A stretch of 64,000 nucleotides of DNA from Halopseudomonas salina (GTDB taxonomy: Bacteria > Pseudomonadota > Gammaproteobacteria > Pseudomonadales > Pseudomonadaceae). Positions 10,342 through 19,241 of the stretch are shown here, piece by piece. The notes under the pieces are model-generated. The model ran no database searches. It was given only the letters and a program-made list of their open reading frames with translations, and was not told the origin of the DNA. The number at the start of each line of letters is the position of its first letter. The stretch's first letter is position 1. Made by a program: the position numbers and the translations under genes. The stretch lies in the NCBI RefSeq assembly GCF_008641105.1, contig NZ_VTTI01000002.1, positions 303,141-367,140 of the forward strand, in the 5' to 3' direction.

Positions 10342-12753
10342 TCAATCTCGTACTGGAGGCGGGGCAATCACCTCCCGCGAACCGTTGGTGTTCATTGATG
10401 TTACCACTCCGGCCATTTCCATGGATTCAATCATGCGAGCGGCTCTGTTATAGCCAATTTTGAGTTTGCGCTGTACGGCAGAAATAGAGGCCCGGCGACT
10501 TTCAGTGACGAAACGCACAGCCTCGTCGTACAGTGCGTCTTCCTCGCTGTCACCGCCACCCATGCCACCGGATGTGTCAAAACTGCCGCCCGCGCCATCG
10601 TCTGCGCCGTCGAGTATGTCCTGAATGTAATCCGGCTCGCCTCGTTGTTTCCATGCGTCAACCAGACGGTGCACCTCATCGTCGGACACGAAGGCGCCGT
10701 GTACACGTACCGGCAGACTGGTGCCCGGCGGCATATAGAGCATGTCACCGTGACCAAGCAGCTGTTCTGCCCCACCCTGGTCTAGAATCGTGCGCGAATC
10801 GATCTTGCTTGATACCTGGAAGGCCATGCGCGTCGGAATATTGGCCTTGATCAGGCCGGTAATCACATCCACCGATGGACGCTGGGTTGCCAGAATCAGG
10901 TGAATACCGGCGGCGCGGGCTTTCTGAGCGATACGCGCGATCAGTTCTTCCACTTTCTTGCCGACAATCATCATCATGTCGGCGAATTCGTCGATCACCA
11001 CCACAATCACCGGAAGCGTTTCCAGTTCGGGCGGGATGTCTTCCATGGATTCGCGGCGGAACAAGGGGTCGGTCAGCGGCGTGCCGGCTTTTTGTGCATC
11101 TTTTATCTTGCGGTTGTAGCCCGCCAGATTACGCACGCCCATGGCGGCCATGAGCTTGTAGCGGCGCTCCATCTCGGCCACACACCAACGCAGGGCGTTC
11201 GCAGCTTCCTTCATGTCGGTAACAACCGGCGCGAGTAGGTGCGGAATACCCTCGTAGATCGACAGCTCGAGCATCTTCGGATCGATCATGATCAGCCGCA
11301 CTTCCTCTGGTGGTGCCTTGAACAGGATACTCAGCAGCATCGCGTTCACGCCCACTGACTTACCCGAGCCGGTCGTGCCGGCAACGAGCAGGTGCGGCAT
11401 CTTGGCCAGGTCAGCCATTACCGGATGACCACCAATATCGTGACCCAGAGCCAGGGTTACCGGCGAGGTGGCCTCGTCGAACTCACGGGTCTGTAGCACC
11501 TCGGACAGGCGTACAATCTCGCGATCCTCGTTGGGGATCTCGATACCAACCGTTGTCTTGCCGGGGATGACCTCGACCACCCTTACGCTGATGACCGCAA
11601 GGGACCGGGCCAGATCCTTGGCCAGGTTGGAAATCTTGCTGACCTTGACGCCGGCAGCTGGTTGAATCTCGAACCGAGTAATCACCGGTCCGGGCTGGAC
11701 TTTCTCAACCTCGGCTTCCACGCCGAAATCCTTGAGCTTGAGCTCCAGCAACCGTGACATACCCTCCAGCGACTCAGCAGAAAACCCCTTGGTTTTTTTC
11801 AGGGCCGGATCAAGAAGTGAAATGGGTGGCAGAGAGCCTGGCTCAATAGAATCGTTGAACAGCTTCGACTGTTTTTCCTTCTGTAGCCGTTCGCTGGACG
11901 GGGCCGGCTTGATATCCGGCGGTACGATCTCAGGCGGCTGGCGACCATCGCGGGACGCCTGGTGCTTGGCCAGGGACTCCTGGCGCCGAGCACGGGAAGC
12001 TTCAGCTTCGCGCTGTTCGGCCGCACTGAATACCGGTTCGCTGCGTGCGGCGGGCTGTTTCGTCGGTCGCGCCGGCAGATCACGTTCTACGGCAGCAGAA
12101 GCGCGACGAGCTCGCCAACTGTGCCAGGCACGTTTGAGCAGGTCGAGCAGATCCAGGGTGATCTTGCCGGTCAGTTCCATGACGCGAAACCAGGAAAGAT
12201 TGGTAAAAACCGTCAGACCAAACAGGAACAGGGTCAGAAAAAGTAAAGTGCTCCCCTGCATATTGAGGATTGGTCGGGCCATCTGGGACAGCAGCTCCCC
12301 GAGAACACCGCCCCCGCCACCGCCATCTATATTCGGGAAGTTATCTGGCGCACTACCATGCAGCGCAGCCAGAGCAGTGCCGGCCAACAAGGTCAATACA
12401 AAACCAATCAGACGCCAGGAGAACAGCCAGCCATTCCAGATAAAGGGCAAATGACGGCGGCGGAACATCTGCCAGACTTTCACCGCCACAATCACCGGAA
12501 ACAGGTAAGCCAGATAGCCCAGGGAGAGCAACAACACATCAGCAATCCAGGCACCCATGCTACCGCCAGCGTTACCCACTTCACCGGTGCCGCCGCTACG
12601 TGTCCAGCCCGGATCAGAGGTGTCATAGCTCAACAGCGCCATGCTCAGGTACAGGCACAGGGCGATCATCGCCAGCAGTGCGCCCTCGCGAAGGCGCAGT
12701 GTCAGCTGTTCACGCCACACGGGCGGGGCTTTGCGGGCTTTGGTATCCTTCAA
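10342..12753 (-). CDS. ftsK: DNA translocase FtsK
   Basis: An 803-residue cell-division DNA motor that couples septation with chromosome dimer resolution. The N-terminal membrane domain has four hydrophobic helices (residues ~25-190). A short hinge linker rich in A, R, E and P (~215-300) follows. The RecA-like motor (~340-720) has Walker [14 protein letters not shown] and Walker [15 protein letters not shown], plus the [12 protein letters not shown] motif. The winged-helix gamma domain at the C-terminus ([38 protein letters not shown]) recognises KOPS sites. The linker is much shorter than in E. coli, as is normal for Pseudomonas. It leads the lolA-rarA-crcB-serS-cysG run. The 245-bp gap to the divergent aat (12754-12998) holds both promoters and a markedly AT-rich stretch at 12885-12960; no trxB gene is present there. 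Confidence 0.96.
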   Translation of the reverse strand: MKDTKARKAPPVWREQLTLRLREGALLAMIALCLYLSMALLSYDTSDPGWTRSGGTGEVGNAGGSMGAWIADVLLLSLGYLAYLFPVIVAVKVWQMFRRRHLPFIWNGWLFSWRLIGFVLTLLAGTALAALHGSAPDNFPNIDGGGGGGVLGELLSQMARPILNMQGSTLLFLTLFLFGLTVFTNLSWFRVMELTGKITLDLLDLLKRAWHSWRARRASAAVERDLPARPTKQPAARSEPVFSAAEQREAEASRARRQESLAKHQASRDGRQPPEIVPPDIKPAPSSERLQKEKQSKLFNDSIEPGSLPPISLLDPALKKTKGFSAESLEGMSRLLELKLKDFGVEAEVEKVQPGPVITRFEIQPAAGVKVSKISNLAKDLARSLAVISVRVVEVIPGKTTVGIEIPNEDREIVRLSEVLQTREFDEATSPVTLALGHDIGGHPVMADLAKMPHLLVAGTTGSGKSVGVNAMLLSILFKAPPEEVRLIMIDPKMLELSIYEGIPHLLAPVVTDMKEAANALRWCVAEMERRYKLMAAMGVRNLAGYNRKIKDAQKAGTPLTDPLFRRESMEDIPPELETLPVIVVVIDEFADMMMIVGKKVEELIARIAQKARAAGIHLILATQRPSVDVITGLIKANIPTRMAFQVSSKIDSRTILDQGGAEQLLGHGDMLYMPPGTSLPVRVHGAFVSDDEVHRLVDAWKQRGEPDYIQDILDGADDGAGGSFDTSGGMGGGDSEEDALYDEAVRFVTESRRASISAVQRKLKIGYNRAARMIESMEMAGVVTSMNTNGSREVIAPPPVRD

Positions 12754-12998
12754 AAGACTGGCTTCCGTCGTTGTTCAGCCGAACATTGTACGATGTCCGG
12801 GCGGGGAATTCACAACTGCCTGGACGCGCGGCAGTCAGGTTTCAGAAACGAGTATAAGCGTCGGGTCTCACCGGTGGATGGTATTGGATCACATATTGAA
12901 ATTATATTCATGAATCACAATAACTTATATCAGTATCTTGATAAACTGTTTAAACATTCAAGATCGTGGCTCCCACGTTCGGAACAAGGTGCTGACTG

Positions 12999-13694
12999 AT
13001 GCCACAGCTTACATGGCTGCGCTCCGACAGCCTGGCTTTTCCGCCCCACAACCGGGCACTGACCGAACCTGACGGATTGCTTGCAGCGGGCGGCGACCTG
13101 TCGCCAGAACGCTTGATAGAAGCCTACAGTCGGGGCATTTTCCCCTGGTACCAGGACGGCCAACCGCTGCTGTGGTGGTCTCCCAATCCACGCACCATTC
13201 TGCGCCCTGCCCACCTGCATATATCGCGCAGTATGCAGAAATTCATGCGCACAGCTGACCTCGAGATCACCTTGGACCGCAGTTTTGCCGAAGTGATCCA
13301 TGCCTGTGCACAACCGCGAGATTATACCGACGGCACCTGGATCACCTCGGAGATGCAATTTGCCTACTGCCGGCTGCACGAACTGGGCATCGCCCATTCC
13401 GTCGAAGTCTGGCAAGAGGGCCACCTTGTGGGAGGCCTGTATGGGGTTGCACTGGGGAAAGTGTTCTTTGGCGAGTCCATGTTCAGTCGCCGCAGCAACA
13501 CATCCAAGGCTGCTTTCATATATCTGGTCGGAAAGCTCGAAAAATGGGGCTTCCAATTGATTGATTGTCAGATGCCAACCGAACACCTGTTCAGTCTGGG
13601 AGCTGAATCTATCAGCCGGAATGCCTTTCTGGCAAAACTGCAACTGCTTTGCCCTGCGCCCACTATCGGACTCTGGGGCGCTGATGAGTTGTAG
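12999..13694 (+). CDS. aat: Leucyl/phenylalanyl-tRNA--protein transferase
   Basis: Cytosolic N-end-rule enzyme of 231 residues. It transfers Leu or Phe from charged tRNA to proteins with N-terminal Arg or Lys, marking them for ClpS/ClpAP. Family motifs are [37 protein letters not shown], the [20 protein letters not shown] segment, and [28 protein letters not shown], which forms the catalytic pocket. The ATG is preceded by AAGGTG at a reasonable distance. It is followed 63 bases later by bpt, so both N-end-rule transferases sit together. The start of infA comes next, as in other pseudomonads. Confidence 0.95.
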   Translation: MPQLTWLRSDSLAFPPHNRALTEPDGLLAAGGDLSPERLIEAYSRGIFPWYQDGQPLLWWSPNPRTILRPAHLHISRSMQKFMRTADLEITLDRSFAEVIHACAQPRDYTDGTWITSEMQFAYCRLHELGIAHSVEVWQEGHLVGGLYGVALGKVFFGESMFSRRSNTSKAAFIYLVGKLEKWGFQLIDCQMPTEHLFSLGAESISRNAFLAKLQLLCPAPTIGLWGADEL

Positions 13695-13757
13695 CTGGCC
13701 GAGCAACGCTTATACTGACGCATACGCAGCATCGAACATACTGTCGAGCAACCGTCC

Positions 13758-14465
13758 ATGACCAACCTCGCTCATCTGAAATTTTACGCCACGCATCCCC
13801 ATGCCTGCAGCTATCTGGAAAATGAGCGCGCAACCACCCTTTTTCTCGATCCGCAAACACCCATTGACGTAGAAACCTACAGCCATCTTTCGGAGCTGGG
13901 GTTCCGGCGTAGCGGTGATCATCTTTACCGCCCCCACTGCCAGGCATGCAGTGCCTGCATCGCATCGCGCATACCGGCCGCAGACTTTTCACCAAGTCGC
14001 CAGCAAAAACGCATCATCAAACGTAATGCCGACCTGCAGGTAACAGCTCATCCGCCCAGGGTGACTGACGAGATATATCAGTTGTACGCTCGTTATATCG
14101 AATCGCGCCATGCAGATGGGGATATGTATCCACCGACCCGCGAACAGTTCGGCTCCTTTCTCGTCCGGGACTGGCCCTTCAGCCTCTTCTACGAATTTCG
14201 CCTTGATGGGCAACTGCTGGCCGTGGCAGTTACTGACCATATGCACAATGGACTTTCAGCGGTTTACACTTTTTTTGATCCGCAGTACCCACGTCGTAGT
14301 CTTGGGCGGTTTGCCATCCTCTGGCAGGTCGCGGAAGCCCGGCGCACCGGACTGCAAGGCGTTTATCTGGGCTACTGGATAAAAAACTGCCGCAAGATGA
14401 GCTACAAGACCGAGTACCGGCCGCTGGAAATGCTAGTCAATCAACGCTGGATGCGTGTGAATTAA
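13758..14465 (+). CDS. bpt: Aspartate/glutamate leucyltransferase (bacterial protein transferase Bpt/Ate)
   Basis: Arginyl-transferase-like enzyme of 235 residues that adds Leu to proteins with N-terminal Asp or Glu. The N-terminal domain contains the conserved cysteine cluster [19 protein letters not shown] and, later, [14 protein letters not shown]. The C-terminal GNAT-like domain carries [31 protein letters not shown] and [24 protein letters not shown], both family signatures. Length is normal. Likely co-transcribed with aat. Confidence 0.95.
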   Translation: MTNLAHLKFYATHPHACSYLENERATTLFLDPQTPIDVETYSHLSELGFRRSGDHLYRPHCQACSACIASRIPAADFSPSRQQKRIIKRNADLQVTAHPPRVTDEIYQLYARYIESRHADGDMYPPTREQFGSFLVRDWPFSLFYEFRLDGQLLAVAVTDHMHNGLSAVYTFFDPQYPRRSLGRFAILWQVAEARRTGLQGVYLGYWIKNCRKMSYKTEYRPLEMLVNQRWMRVN

Positions 14466-14506
14466 ATGCCTCCCCAAGCTACTGATCACCAGCAAAAGCG
14501 GTGATG

Positions 14507-14557
14507 AATCGCCCAGCTGGCTAAATAAAGCCGATCAAACTTGGTTGTTGGGCGATT
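14507..14557 (+). promoter_or_regulatory. Inverted repeat in the bpt-infA gap
   Basis: The 9-base arms AATCGCCCA (14507-14515) and TGGGCGATT (14549-14557) are exact complements 33 bases apart. A smaller hairpin, ATCACC/GGTGAT, lies just before them at 14485-14505. They lie 80-130 bases before the infA start and could form an infA leader structure or end bpt transcription. The short TTTC after the second arm is a weak terminator tail. Function is inferred only. Confidence 0.4.
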
Positions 14558-14639
14558 TTCAGGCACAATTGCTCACCTTTTTTGCGGGCGCTGCATTGGT
14601 GTCCCGCTGATATTCCGTAATTTGAGAGGCCTTTGCTTA

Positions 14640-14858
14640 ATGGCGAAAGAAGACAGTATTGAAATGGAAGGCACCATTGTAGACACACTGCCGAACACCA
14701 TGTTCCGCGTTGAACTGGAAAACGGTCACGTCGTTACTGCCCACATTTCAGGCAAGATGCGCAAGAACTACATCCGCATCCTGACCGGTGACAAGGTACG
14801 CGTCGAACTGACGCCCTACGACCTGACCAAGGGTCGCATTACCTACCGCGCTCGTTAA
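14640..14858 (+). CDS. infA: Translation initiation factor IF-1
   Basis: A 72-residue single OB-fold protein that binds the ribosomal A site with IF-2 and IF-3 during initiation. It starts [30 protein letters not shown] and ends KGRITYRAR, nearly invariant in Pseudomonas. The frame is open upstream to 14541, but that extension has no conservation and the ATG at 14640 is the family start. It ends in a bidirectional terminator about 150 bases downstream. The expected clpA and tRNA-Ser neighbours of this gene are absent from the next 200 bases. Confidence 0.97.
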   Translation: MAKEDSIEMEGTIVDTLPNTMFRVELENGHVVTAHISGKMRKNYIRILTGDKVRVELTPYDLTKGRITYRAR

Positions 14859-15003
14859 TCCGGGGCGCTGCTCCCGGCAGTTCCGGCCAAACCGGCCAAC
14901 GCCAACGCCAGATCTGATATGCGCACCCGTTAAAGCGGGTGGGCGTTCGCTTGCGCGCATTCCTTGTTTATCCACATTGTTTGTCCACATCAGAACGCAG
15001 CCA

Positions 15004-15035
15004 CAAAAAAACCGCTCACAAGGAGCGGTTTTTTG
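15004..15035. terminator. Bidirectional rho-independent terminator
   Basis: The stem ACCGCTC/GAGCGGT (15011-15017 and 15023-15029) with loop ACAAG is flanked by a run of A on the left and a run of T on the right. It can therefore stop infA transcription on the plus strand and the acyl-CoA dehydrogenase on the minus strand. Confidence 0.9.
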
Positions 15036-15059
15036 TTTCCGGCCGGAGCCAGGTGAAGC

Positions 15060-16268
15060 TTAGCGCTTCATGTACTGACCCAACTCGATCTTGCCAATCG
15101 CGGCGCGGTGTACTTCGTCCGGACCGTCGGCCAAACGCAGCGTGCGCTGCATGGCATACATGTGTGCCAGCGGAGTATCTTCCGACACACCTGCACCACC
15201 GTGCATCTGGATAGCACGGTCAATCACGCGTAGCGCAACGTTCGGTGCGACTACCTTGATCTGGGCAATTTCGCTCTTGGCGATCTTGTTGCCCACGGTA
15301 TCCATCATGTAAGCGGCGTTCAGAGTCAACAGGCGAGCCTGGTTGATCTCGATGCGCGACTCGGCGATCAGGTCGATGTTGCCACCCAACTGAGCCAGAC
15401 GCTTGCCGAATGCCTCACGCTCTACTGAACGCTTGCACATCAGTTCCAGTGCGCGTTCGGCGGCACCGATGGAGCGCATGCAGTGGTGAATACGACCTGG
15501 CCCGAGGCGACCCTGAGCGATTTCAAAACCACGACCTTCACCCAGCAACACGTTTTCGTAGGGAACGCGAACGTTGTCCAGGGTAACTTCAGCATGGCCG
15601 TGTGGCGCATCGTCATAGCCGAATACCGGCAGCGGACGAATCACTTTCACGCCGGGGGTGTCCATGGGCACCAGAATCATCGAGTGCTGCTGGTGACGAG
15701 GCGCATCGGGATTGGTCAGACCCATGAAGATCATGATCTTGCAGCGTGGATCGCAAGCGCCTGAAGTCCACCACTTGCGACCGTTGATAACCCACTCATC
15801 GCCTTCGCGGCGGGCATTGGCCTGCATATTAGTGGCGTCAGATGAAGCAACGCCAGGCTCGGTCATGCCAAAGCAGGAACGGATTTCGCCAGCCAGCAGC
15901 GGCTTGACCCAACGCTCCTTCTGCTCTTCGTTGCCGTAGCGCACGATGGTTTCCATGTTGCCGGTGTCAGGCGCGCTGCAGTTGAATGCCTCGGAAGCCA
16001 GACCAGAACGGCCCATCAGTTCAGCCAGTGGTGCGTATTCAAGGTTGGTCAAGCCAGCGCCCAGTTCGGACTCGGGCAGGAACAGGTTCCACAGGCCAGC
16101 AGCGCGAGCCTTGACTTTAAGCTCTTCAACGATGGCGGTAGGCTGCCAGCGATCGCCTTCGTTCACTTGCTCGTGGAAGATATGCTCGGCCGGGAATACA
16201 TGTTCCTGCATGAATGCATCAACGCGTTCGCGCAAGTCTTTAACCTTGGGGGAGTATCCGAAATCCAT
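15060..16268 (-). CDS. Acyl-CoA dehydrogenase (ACAD10/11-like)
   Basis: FAD-dependent acyl-CoA dehydrogenase of 402 residues, catalysing the first oxidation of a CoA thioester. The N-terminal helical domain contains [24 protein letters not shown]. The middle beta domain has the FAD-contacting [18 protein letters not shown] and [10 protein letters not shown]. The C-terminal helical domain has [44 protein letters not shown]. The ADGPDEVH ending and GLWNLFLP start place it with the ACAD10/ACAD11-like group rather than short-chain isovaleryl-type enzymes, so medium- or long-chain, possibly branched or hydroxylated, substrates are plausible. Divergent from a LysR regulator that probably controls it. 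Confidence 0.88.
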   Translation of the reverse strand: MDFGYSPKVKDLRERVDAFMQEHVFPAEHIFHEQVNEGDRWQPTAIVEELKVKARAAGLWNLFLPESELGAGLTNLEYAPLAELMGRSGLASEAFNCSAPDTGNMETIVRYGNEEQKERWVKPLLAGEIRSCFGMTEPGVASSDATNMQANARREGDEWVINGRKWWTSGACDPRCKIMIFMGLTNPDAPRHQQHSMILVPMDTPGVKVIRPLPVFGYDDAPHGHAEVTLDNVRVPYENVLLGEGRGFEIAQGRLGPGRIHHCMRSIGAAERALELMCKRSVEREAFGKRLAQLGGNIDLIAESRIEINQARLLTLNAAYMMDTVGNKIAKSEIAQIKVVAPNVALRVIDRAIQMHGGAGVSEDTPLAHMYAMQRTLRLADGPDEVHRAAIGKIELGQYMKR

Positions 16269-16367
16269 AGTTGCGTGCCTTTTTCAGTGACAATGTGTAA
16301 GCGACACCAACGATGCTAGATGAGGCGAATCGATTTATCTAACCTATTTTCCGCGTGTATTAACATT

Positions 16368-16393
16368 CATAAGCAATATATACTTCGCTTATG
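16368..16393. promoter_or_regulatory. Candidate LysR-type operator
   Basis: A dyad with 7-base arms CATAAGC (16368-16374) and GCTTATG (16387-16393) lies in the 188-bp divergent gap between the acyl-CoA dehydrogenase and the LysR gene. Its size and place fit a LysR-type recognition site serving both genes. The surroundings are AT-rich. No experimental support is implied. Confidence 0.5.
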
Positions 16394-16456
16394 ATGCCTC
16401 GGTGATGTCTCGTCTTGAGTCACGCCGTCCCACGCCCTATGAAGGATGATGTTGCG

Positions 16457-17401
16457 ATGAACCTCAGTAAAGTCGACTTGAACCTGTTCATTGTGTTCGA
16501 CGCCATATATACCGAAGCCAACCTGACCCGCGCCGGTCAGATAGTGGGTATTACCCAGCCCGCAGTGAGTAACGCCCTCGCCCGCCTGCGTGAAACTTTC
16601 AACGATCCGTTATTCGTACGCACTGCCCAGGGCATGGTGCCCACACCCATGGCGCAGAACATCATTACGCCGGTCCGTCATGCGTTGCAACTGCTGCGGG
16701 TCTCTGTGCAGGAGAGTCGCAGCTTCAATCCTGACGAAGCCACCAAGACCTATCGCATTAGCATGACCGATCTGTCCGAGGCGGTGATTCTACCGAACCT
16801 GGCTTCCCGGATCCGTCGCCTGGCCGTCAATATCAATATTGACAGCTTTCTCACCAAGCGCCGCGAAACCACCAAGGAACTGGCGGCCGGCCGTCTTGAT
16901 TTCGCCATCGATGCGCCGTTGAATACCGATACCCAGGTCCGTCACGTCAAATTGTTCGAGGACCGCTATGTCTGTGTGATGCGCAAGGATCATCCCCTGG
17001 CGACCAAGAACAAGATCACTCTGGATGACTATCTGGCCCAGTCGCACATCCATATCTCCAGCCGTCGCAACGGTCTGGGCCATGTGGACCTGGCCCTGGG
17101 CAAGATCGGCATCCAGCGTCGCGTGGTGCTGCGCTCGCAGCATTACCAGATGGCGCCTCTGGTACTCGACTCCACCGATATGGTGATGACCGTGCACGAG
17201 CGTTTTGCCCGCCGGCACAACCTGCATTACGTCGAGCTGCCCATCGATGACGTACCCCCCATCGAGACGCACCTGTTCTGGCACGAGAGTACCGACCAGG
17301 ATCCGGCCAACCGCTGGATGCGTGAACAGATCATCGAGCTGTCCCAACAGCTCGAACGAAAGATGAACAAGGAGCGCGACGCAGCTCTTGCAGCGTCCTG
17401 A
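16457..17401 (+). CDS. LysR family transcriptional regulator
   Basis: Cytosolic DNA-binding regulator of about 314 residues. The winged helix-turn-helix is at residues ~1-65 (LNLFIVFDAIYTEANLTRAGQIVGITQPAVSNALARLRETFNDPLFVRTAQGM), followed by the linker helix and a periplasmic-binding-like co-inducer domain. I chose the ATG at 16457 (MNLSKVDLNLF), with AAGGA 10 bases upstream. Starts at 16439 and 16415 are possible but add residues before the conserved beginning. It is divergent from the acyl-CoA dehydrogenase, its likely target. The inducer is probably an acyl-CoA or fatty-acid-derived molecule (inference). A terminator hairpin follows at 17414. Confidence 0.88.
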   Translation: MNLSKVDLNLFIVFDAIYTEANLTRAGQIVGITQPAVSNALARLRETFNDPLFVRTAQGMVPTPMAQNIITPVRHALQLLRVSVQESRSFNPDEATKTYRISMTDLSEAVILPNLASRIRRLAVNINIDSFLTKRRETTKELAAGRLDFAIDAPLNTDTQVRHVKLFEDRYVCVMRKDHPLATKNKITLDDYLAQSHIHISSRRNGLGHVDLALGKIGIQRRVVLRSQHYQMAPLVLDSTDMVMTVHERFARRHNLHYVELPIDDVPPIETHLFWHESTDQDPANRWMREQIIELSQQLERKMNKERDAALAAS

Positions 17402-17413
17402 TTTCTGTTTCAG

Positions 17414-17440
17414 CCCCGGCGCTTCATGTGCCGGGGTCTT
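17414..17440 (+). terminator. Terminator-like hairpin after the LysR gene
   Basis: Stem CCCCGGC/GCCGGGG (17414-17420 and 17430-17436) with a 9-base loop, followed by GTCTT. Strong stem but a short T tract; it separates the LysR gene from the liu operon. Confidence 0.6.
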
Positions 17441-17484
17441 CCCCTAGCCCACCTTAACCTCCCATTGACAGGCTGCGTCAACAG

Positions 17485-17502
17485 CTTTACGTTAACGTAA
17501 AG
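17485..17502. promoter_or_regulatory. Perfect 18-bp palindrome, probable LiuR operator
   Basis: CTTTACGTTAACGTAAAG is a perfect palindrome ending 20 bases before the liuR start codon. A TTGACA hexamer (17465-17470), a good -35 element, lies 14 bases upstream. LiuR, a MerR-family regulator, is known to control the leucine/isovalerate operon in proteobacteria, so self-binding here is the natural reading. No clear -10 was identified, consistent with an operator placed inside the promoter. Confidence 0.75.
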
Positions 17503-17522
17503 GTCAAATTGAAGGTTTCCCC

Positions 17523-17924
17523 ATGCAGCCCCTCACCTATTCTATTTCCGACCTCGCCCGCGAACTGGACATCACCACCCGCGCAATCCGTTTCTATGAA
17601 GAACAAGGGTTGCTGAGCCCGGAACGTCGTGGTCAGGAGCGCGTTTATTCCGCCCGTGACAAGGTCAGCTTGAAGCTTATTCTGCGCGGCAAACGCATCG
17701 GTTTTTCCCTGGCGGAATGCCGTGAGTTGATAAGCCTGTATGACCCCATGGGCGACAACCAGAAACAGCTCAATACCATGCTTGGCAAAATCGCCGAGCG
17801 TCGGGCGCAGCTCGAGCAACAGATGCTCGACATCCAACAAATGCAGATCGAGCTGGATACCGCTGAGGAACGCTGTCATGCAGCACTGACCCGAACACTG
17901 TCCGGACGCCCGATCAGCGCCTGA
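17523..17924 (+). CDS. liuR: MerR family regulator of the leucine/isovalerate operon (LiuR)
   Basis: A 133-residue MerR-family DNA-binding protein. The winged HTH spans residues ~6-75 (YSISDLARELDITTRAIRFYEEQGLLSPERRGQERVYSARDKVSLKLILRGKRIGFSLAECRELI). A dimerising coiled coil (~80-120) follows, with no metal-binding cysteine pair: the only Cys residues are in LAECREL and EERCHA, unlike CueR or ZntR. This fits a regulator sensing a branched-chain acyl-CoA. It is the first gene of liuRABCDE, with liuA 30 bases downstream. GAAGG (17511-17515) is its ribosome-binding site. Autoregulation through the palindrome at 17485 is likely. Confidence 0.9.
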   Translation: MQPLTYSISDLARELDITTRAIRFYEEQGLLSPERRGQERVYSARDKVSLKLILRGKRIGFSLAECRELISLYDPMGDNQKQLNTMLGKIAERRAQLEQQMLDIQQMQIELDTAEERCHAALTRTLSGRPISA

Positions 17925-17954
17925 TCATCTACTACAAAAATAAAAGGTGATTTC

Positions 17955-19118
17955 ATGCATTACACCTCCCTGAACTTCGCCCTGGGCGAAACCATCGACA
18001 TGCTGCGCGAGCAGGTACGCGCCTTCTGCAGTGCGGAACTCGCCCCGCGCGCAGCCAGCATCGACAGCGACAACCAGTTCCCCAATGAAATGTGGCGCCG
18101 CTTTGGCGATCTCGGCTTGCTCGGTGTCACGGTGCCTGAAGAGGATGGAGGCGCCGGCCTGGGCTACCTGGCCCACGTGGTGGCCATCGAAGAAATTAGC
18201 CGCGCCTCGGCGTCTGTGGGACTGTCCTATGGCGCGCACTCGAACCTGTGCGTCAACCAGATCAACCGCAACGGCAGTGCCGAGCAGAAAGCCCGGTATC
18301 TGCCCAAACTGATCAGTGGCGAGCATATCGGCGCGCTGGCCATGAGTGAACCGAACGCCGGCTCCGATGTGGTCAGCATGAAATTGCGCGCCGACAAGCG
18401 CGGTGACCACTACGTGCTGAACGGCACCAAGATGTGGATCACCAACGGCCCCGACGCCCATGTCTACGTGATCTACGCCAAGACCGAGCCGGAAAAAGGC
18501 CCCCACGGCATTACCGCGTTTCTGGTCGAGCGTGACTGGCAAGGCTTTTCCCGAGGCCCGAAGCTGGACAAGCTGGGCATGCGCGGCTCCAACACCTGTG
18601 AATTGATATTCGACAACGTAGAAGTACCAGCTGAAAACATCCTGGGCGGCCTGAACCTGGGCGTTAAGGTCCTGATGAGCGGCCTGGATTACGAGCGCGT
18701 AGTGCTGGCAGGCGGCCCGGTGGGCATCATGCAGGCGTGTCTGGATGAGGTCGTACCCTATATTCATGACCGCAAGCAGTTTGGCCAGAGCATCGGCGAA
18801 TTCCAGTTGATCCAGGGCAAGGTCGCCGACATGTACACGCAGCTCAATGCCAGTCGTGCCTACCTGTATGCCGTGGCGCAAGCCTGTGACCGTGGCGAGG
18901 CTACCCGCAAGGACGCCGCCGGCGTAATCCTCTACACCGCTGAACGCGCCACCCAGATGGCCCTGGACGTCATCCAGATTCTCGGTGGTAACGGCTATAT
19001 CAACGATTACCCCGCCGGTCGCTTGCTGCGCGACGCCAAGCTCTACGAAATCGGCGCGGGTACCAGCGAAATCCGACGCATGCTGATTGGGCGGGAGTTG
19101 TTTAATGAGACACGCTGA
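17955..19118 (+). CDS. liuA: Isovaleryl-CoA dehydrogenase
   Basis: FAD-dependent acyl-CoA dehydrogenase of 387 residues oxidising isovaleryl-CoA to 3-methylcrotonyl-CoA, step 3 of leucine breakdown. The FAD motifs are [16 protein letters not shown] and [19 protein letters not shown]. The catalytic glutamate at the isovaleryl-specific position is in [18 protein letters not shown] (around residue 240). The C-terminus has the flavin-binding [42 protein letters not shown]. The message start carries AAAAATAA (17936-17943), a possible Crc/Hfq site next to the ribosome-binding site. A repeat element follows before liuB. Confidence 0.95.
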   Translation: MHYTSLNFALGETIDMLREQVRAFCSAELAPRAASIDSDNQFPNEMWRRFGDLGLLGVTVPEEDGGAGLGYLAHVVAIEEISRASASVGLSYGAHSNLCVNQINRNGSAEQKARYLPKLISGEHIGALAMSEPNAGSDVVSMKLRADKRGDHYVLNGTKMWITNGPDAHVYVIYAKTEPEKGPHGITAFLVERDWQGFSRGPKLDKLGMRGSNTCELIFDNVEVPAENILGGLNLGVKVLMSGLDYERVVLAGGPVGIMQACLDEVVPYIHDRKQFGQSIGEFQLIQGKVADMYTQLNASRAYLYAVAQACDRGEATRKDAAGVILYTAERATQMALDVIQILGGNGYINDYPAGRLLRDAKLYEIGAGTSEIRRMLIGRELFNETR

Positions 19119-19121
19119 AAC

Positions 19122-19227
19122 CAGCTTCAAGCCTCAAGCTGCAAGCGGCAAGCAGTCAGTGTGGAAGCTTATTGATAGGGCCACGACGGGCAGCTTGCGG
19201 CTTGTAGCTTGTAGCTTGTCGCTGCGC
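19122..19227. repeat. Heptad-periodic inverted repeat between liuA and liuB
   Basis: The left arm (19124-19153) is four 7-base units of pattern GC-NN-CAA. The right arm (19192-19226) is the reverse complement pattern, GCTTGNN repeated, separated by about 38 bases. Together they can form a long imperfect hairpin. Members of the same family occur at 20867-20998 and 28961-29083. This looks like a dispersed extragenic repeat of Pseudomonas type rather than a terminator; it lacks a T tract and lies inside an operon. Confidence 0.8.
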
Positions 19228-19241
19228 ATGGGGTCAGGGCA

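Noticed and set aside
14859..15003. tRNA-Ser gene expected next to infA
   Set aside because: I looked for an acceptor stem, T-loop and long variable arm in this gap and found none; a short CACCCG/CGGGTG hairpin at 14925-14942 is not a tRNA.
19122..19227. CRISPR-like array
   Set aside because: The periodicity is 7 bases with complementary arms and no spacers; this is an extragenic inverted repeat.
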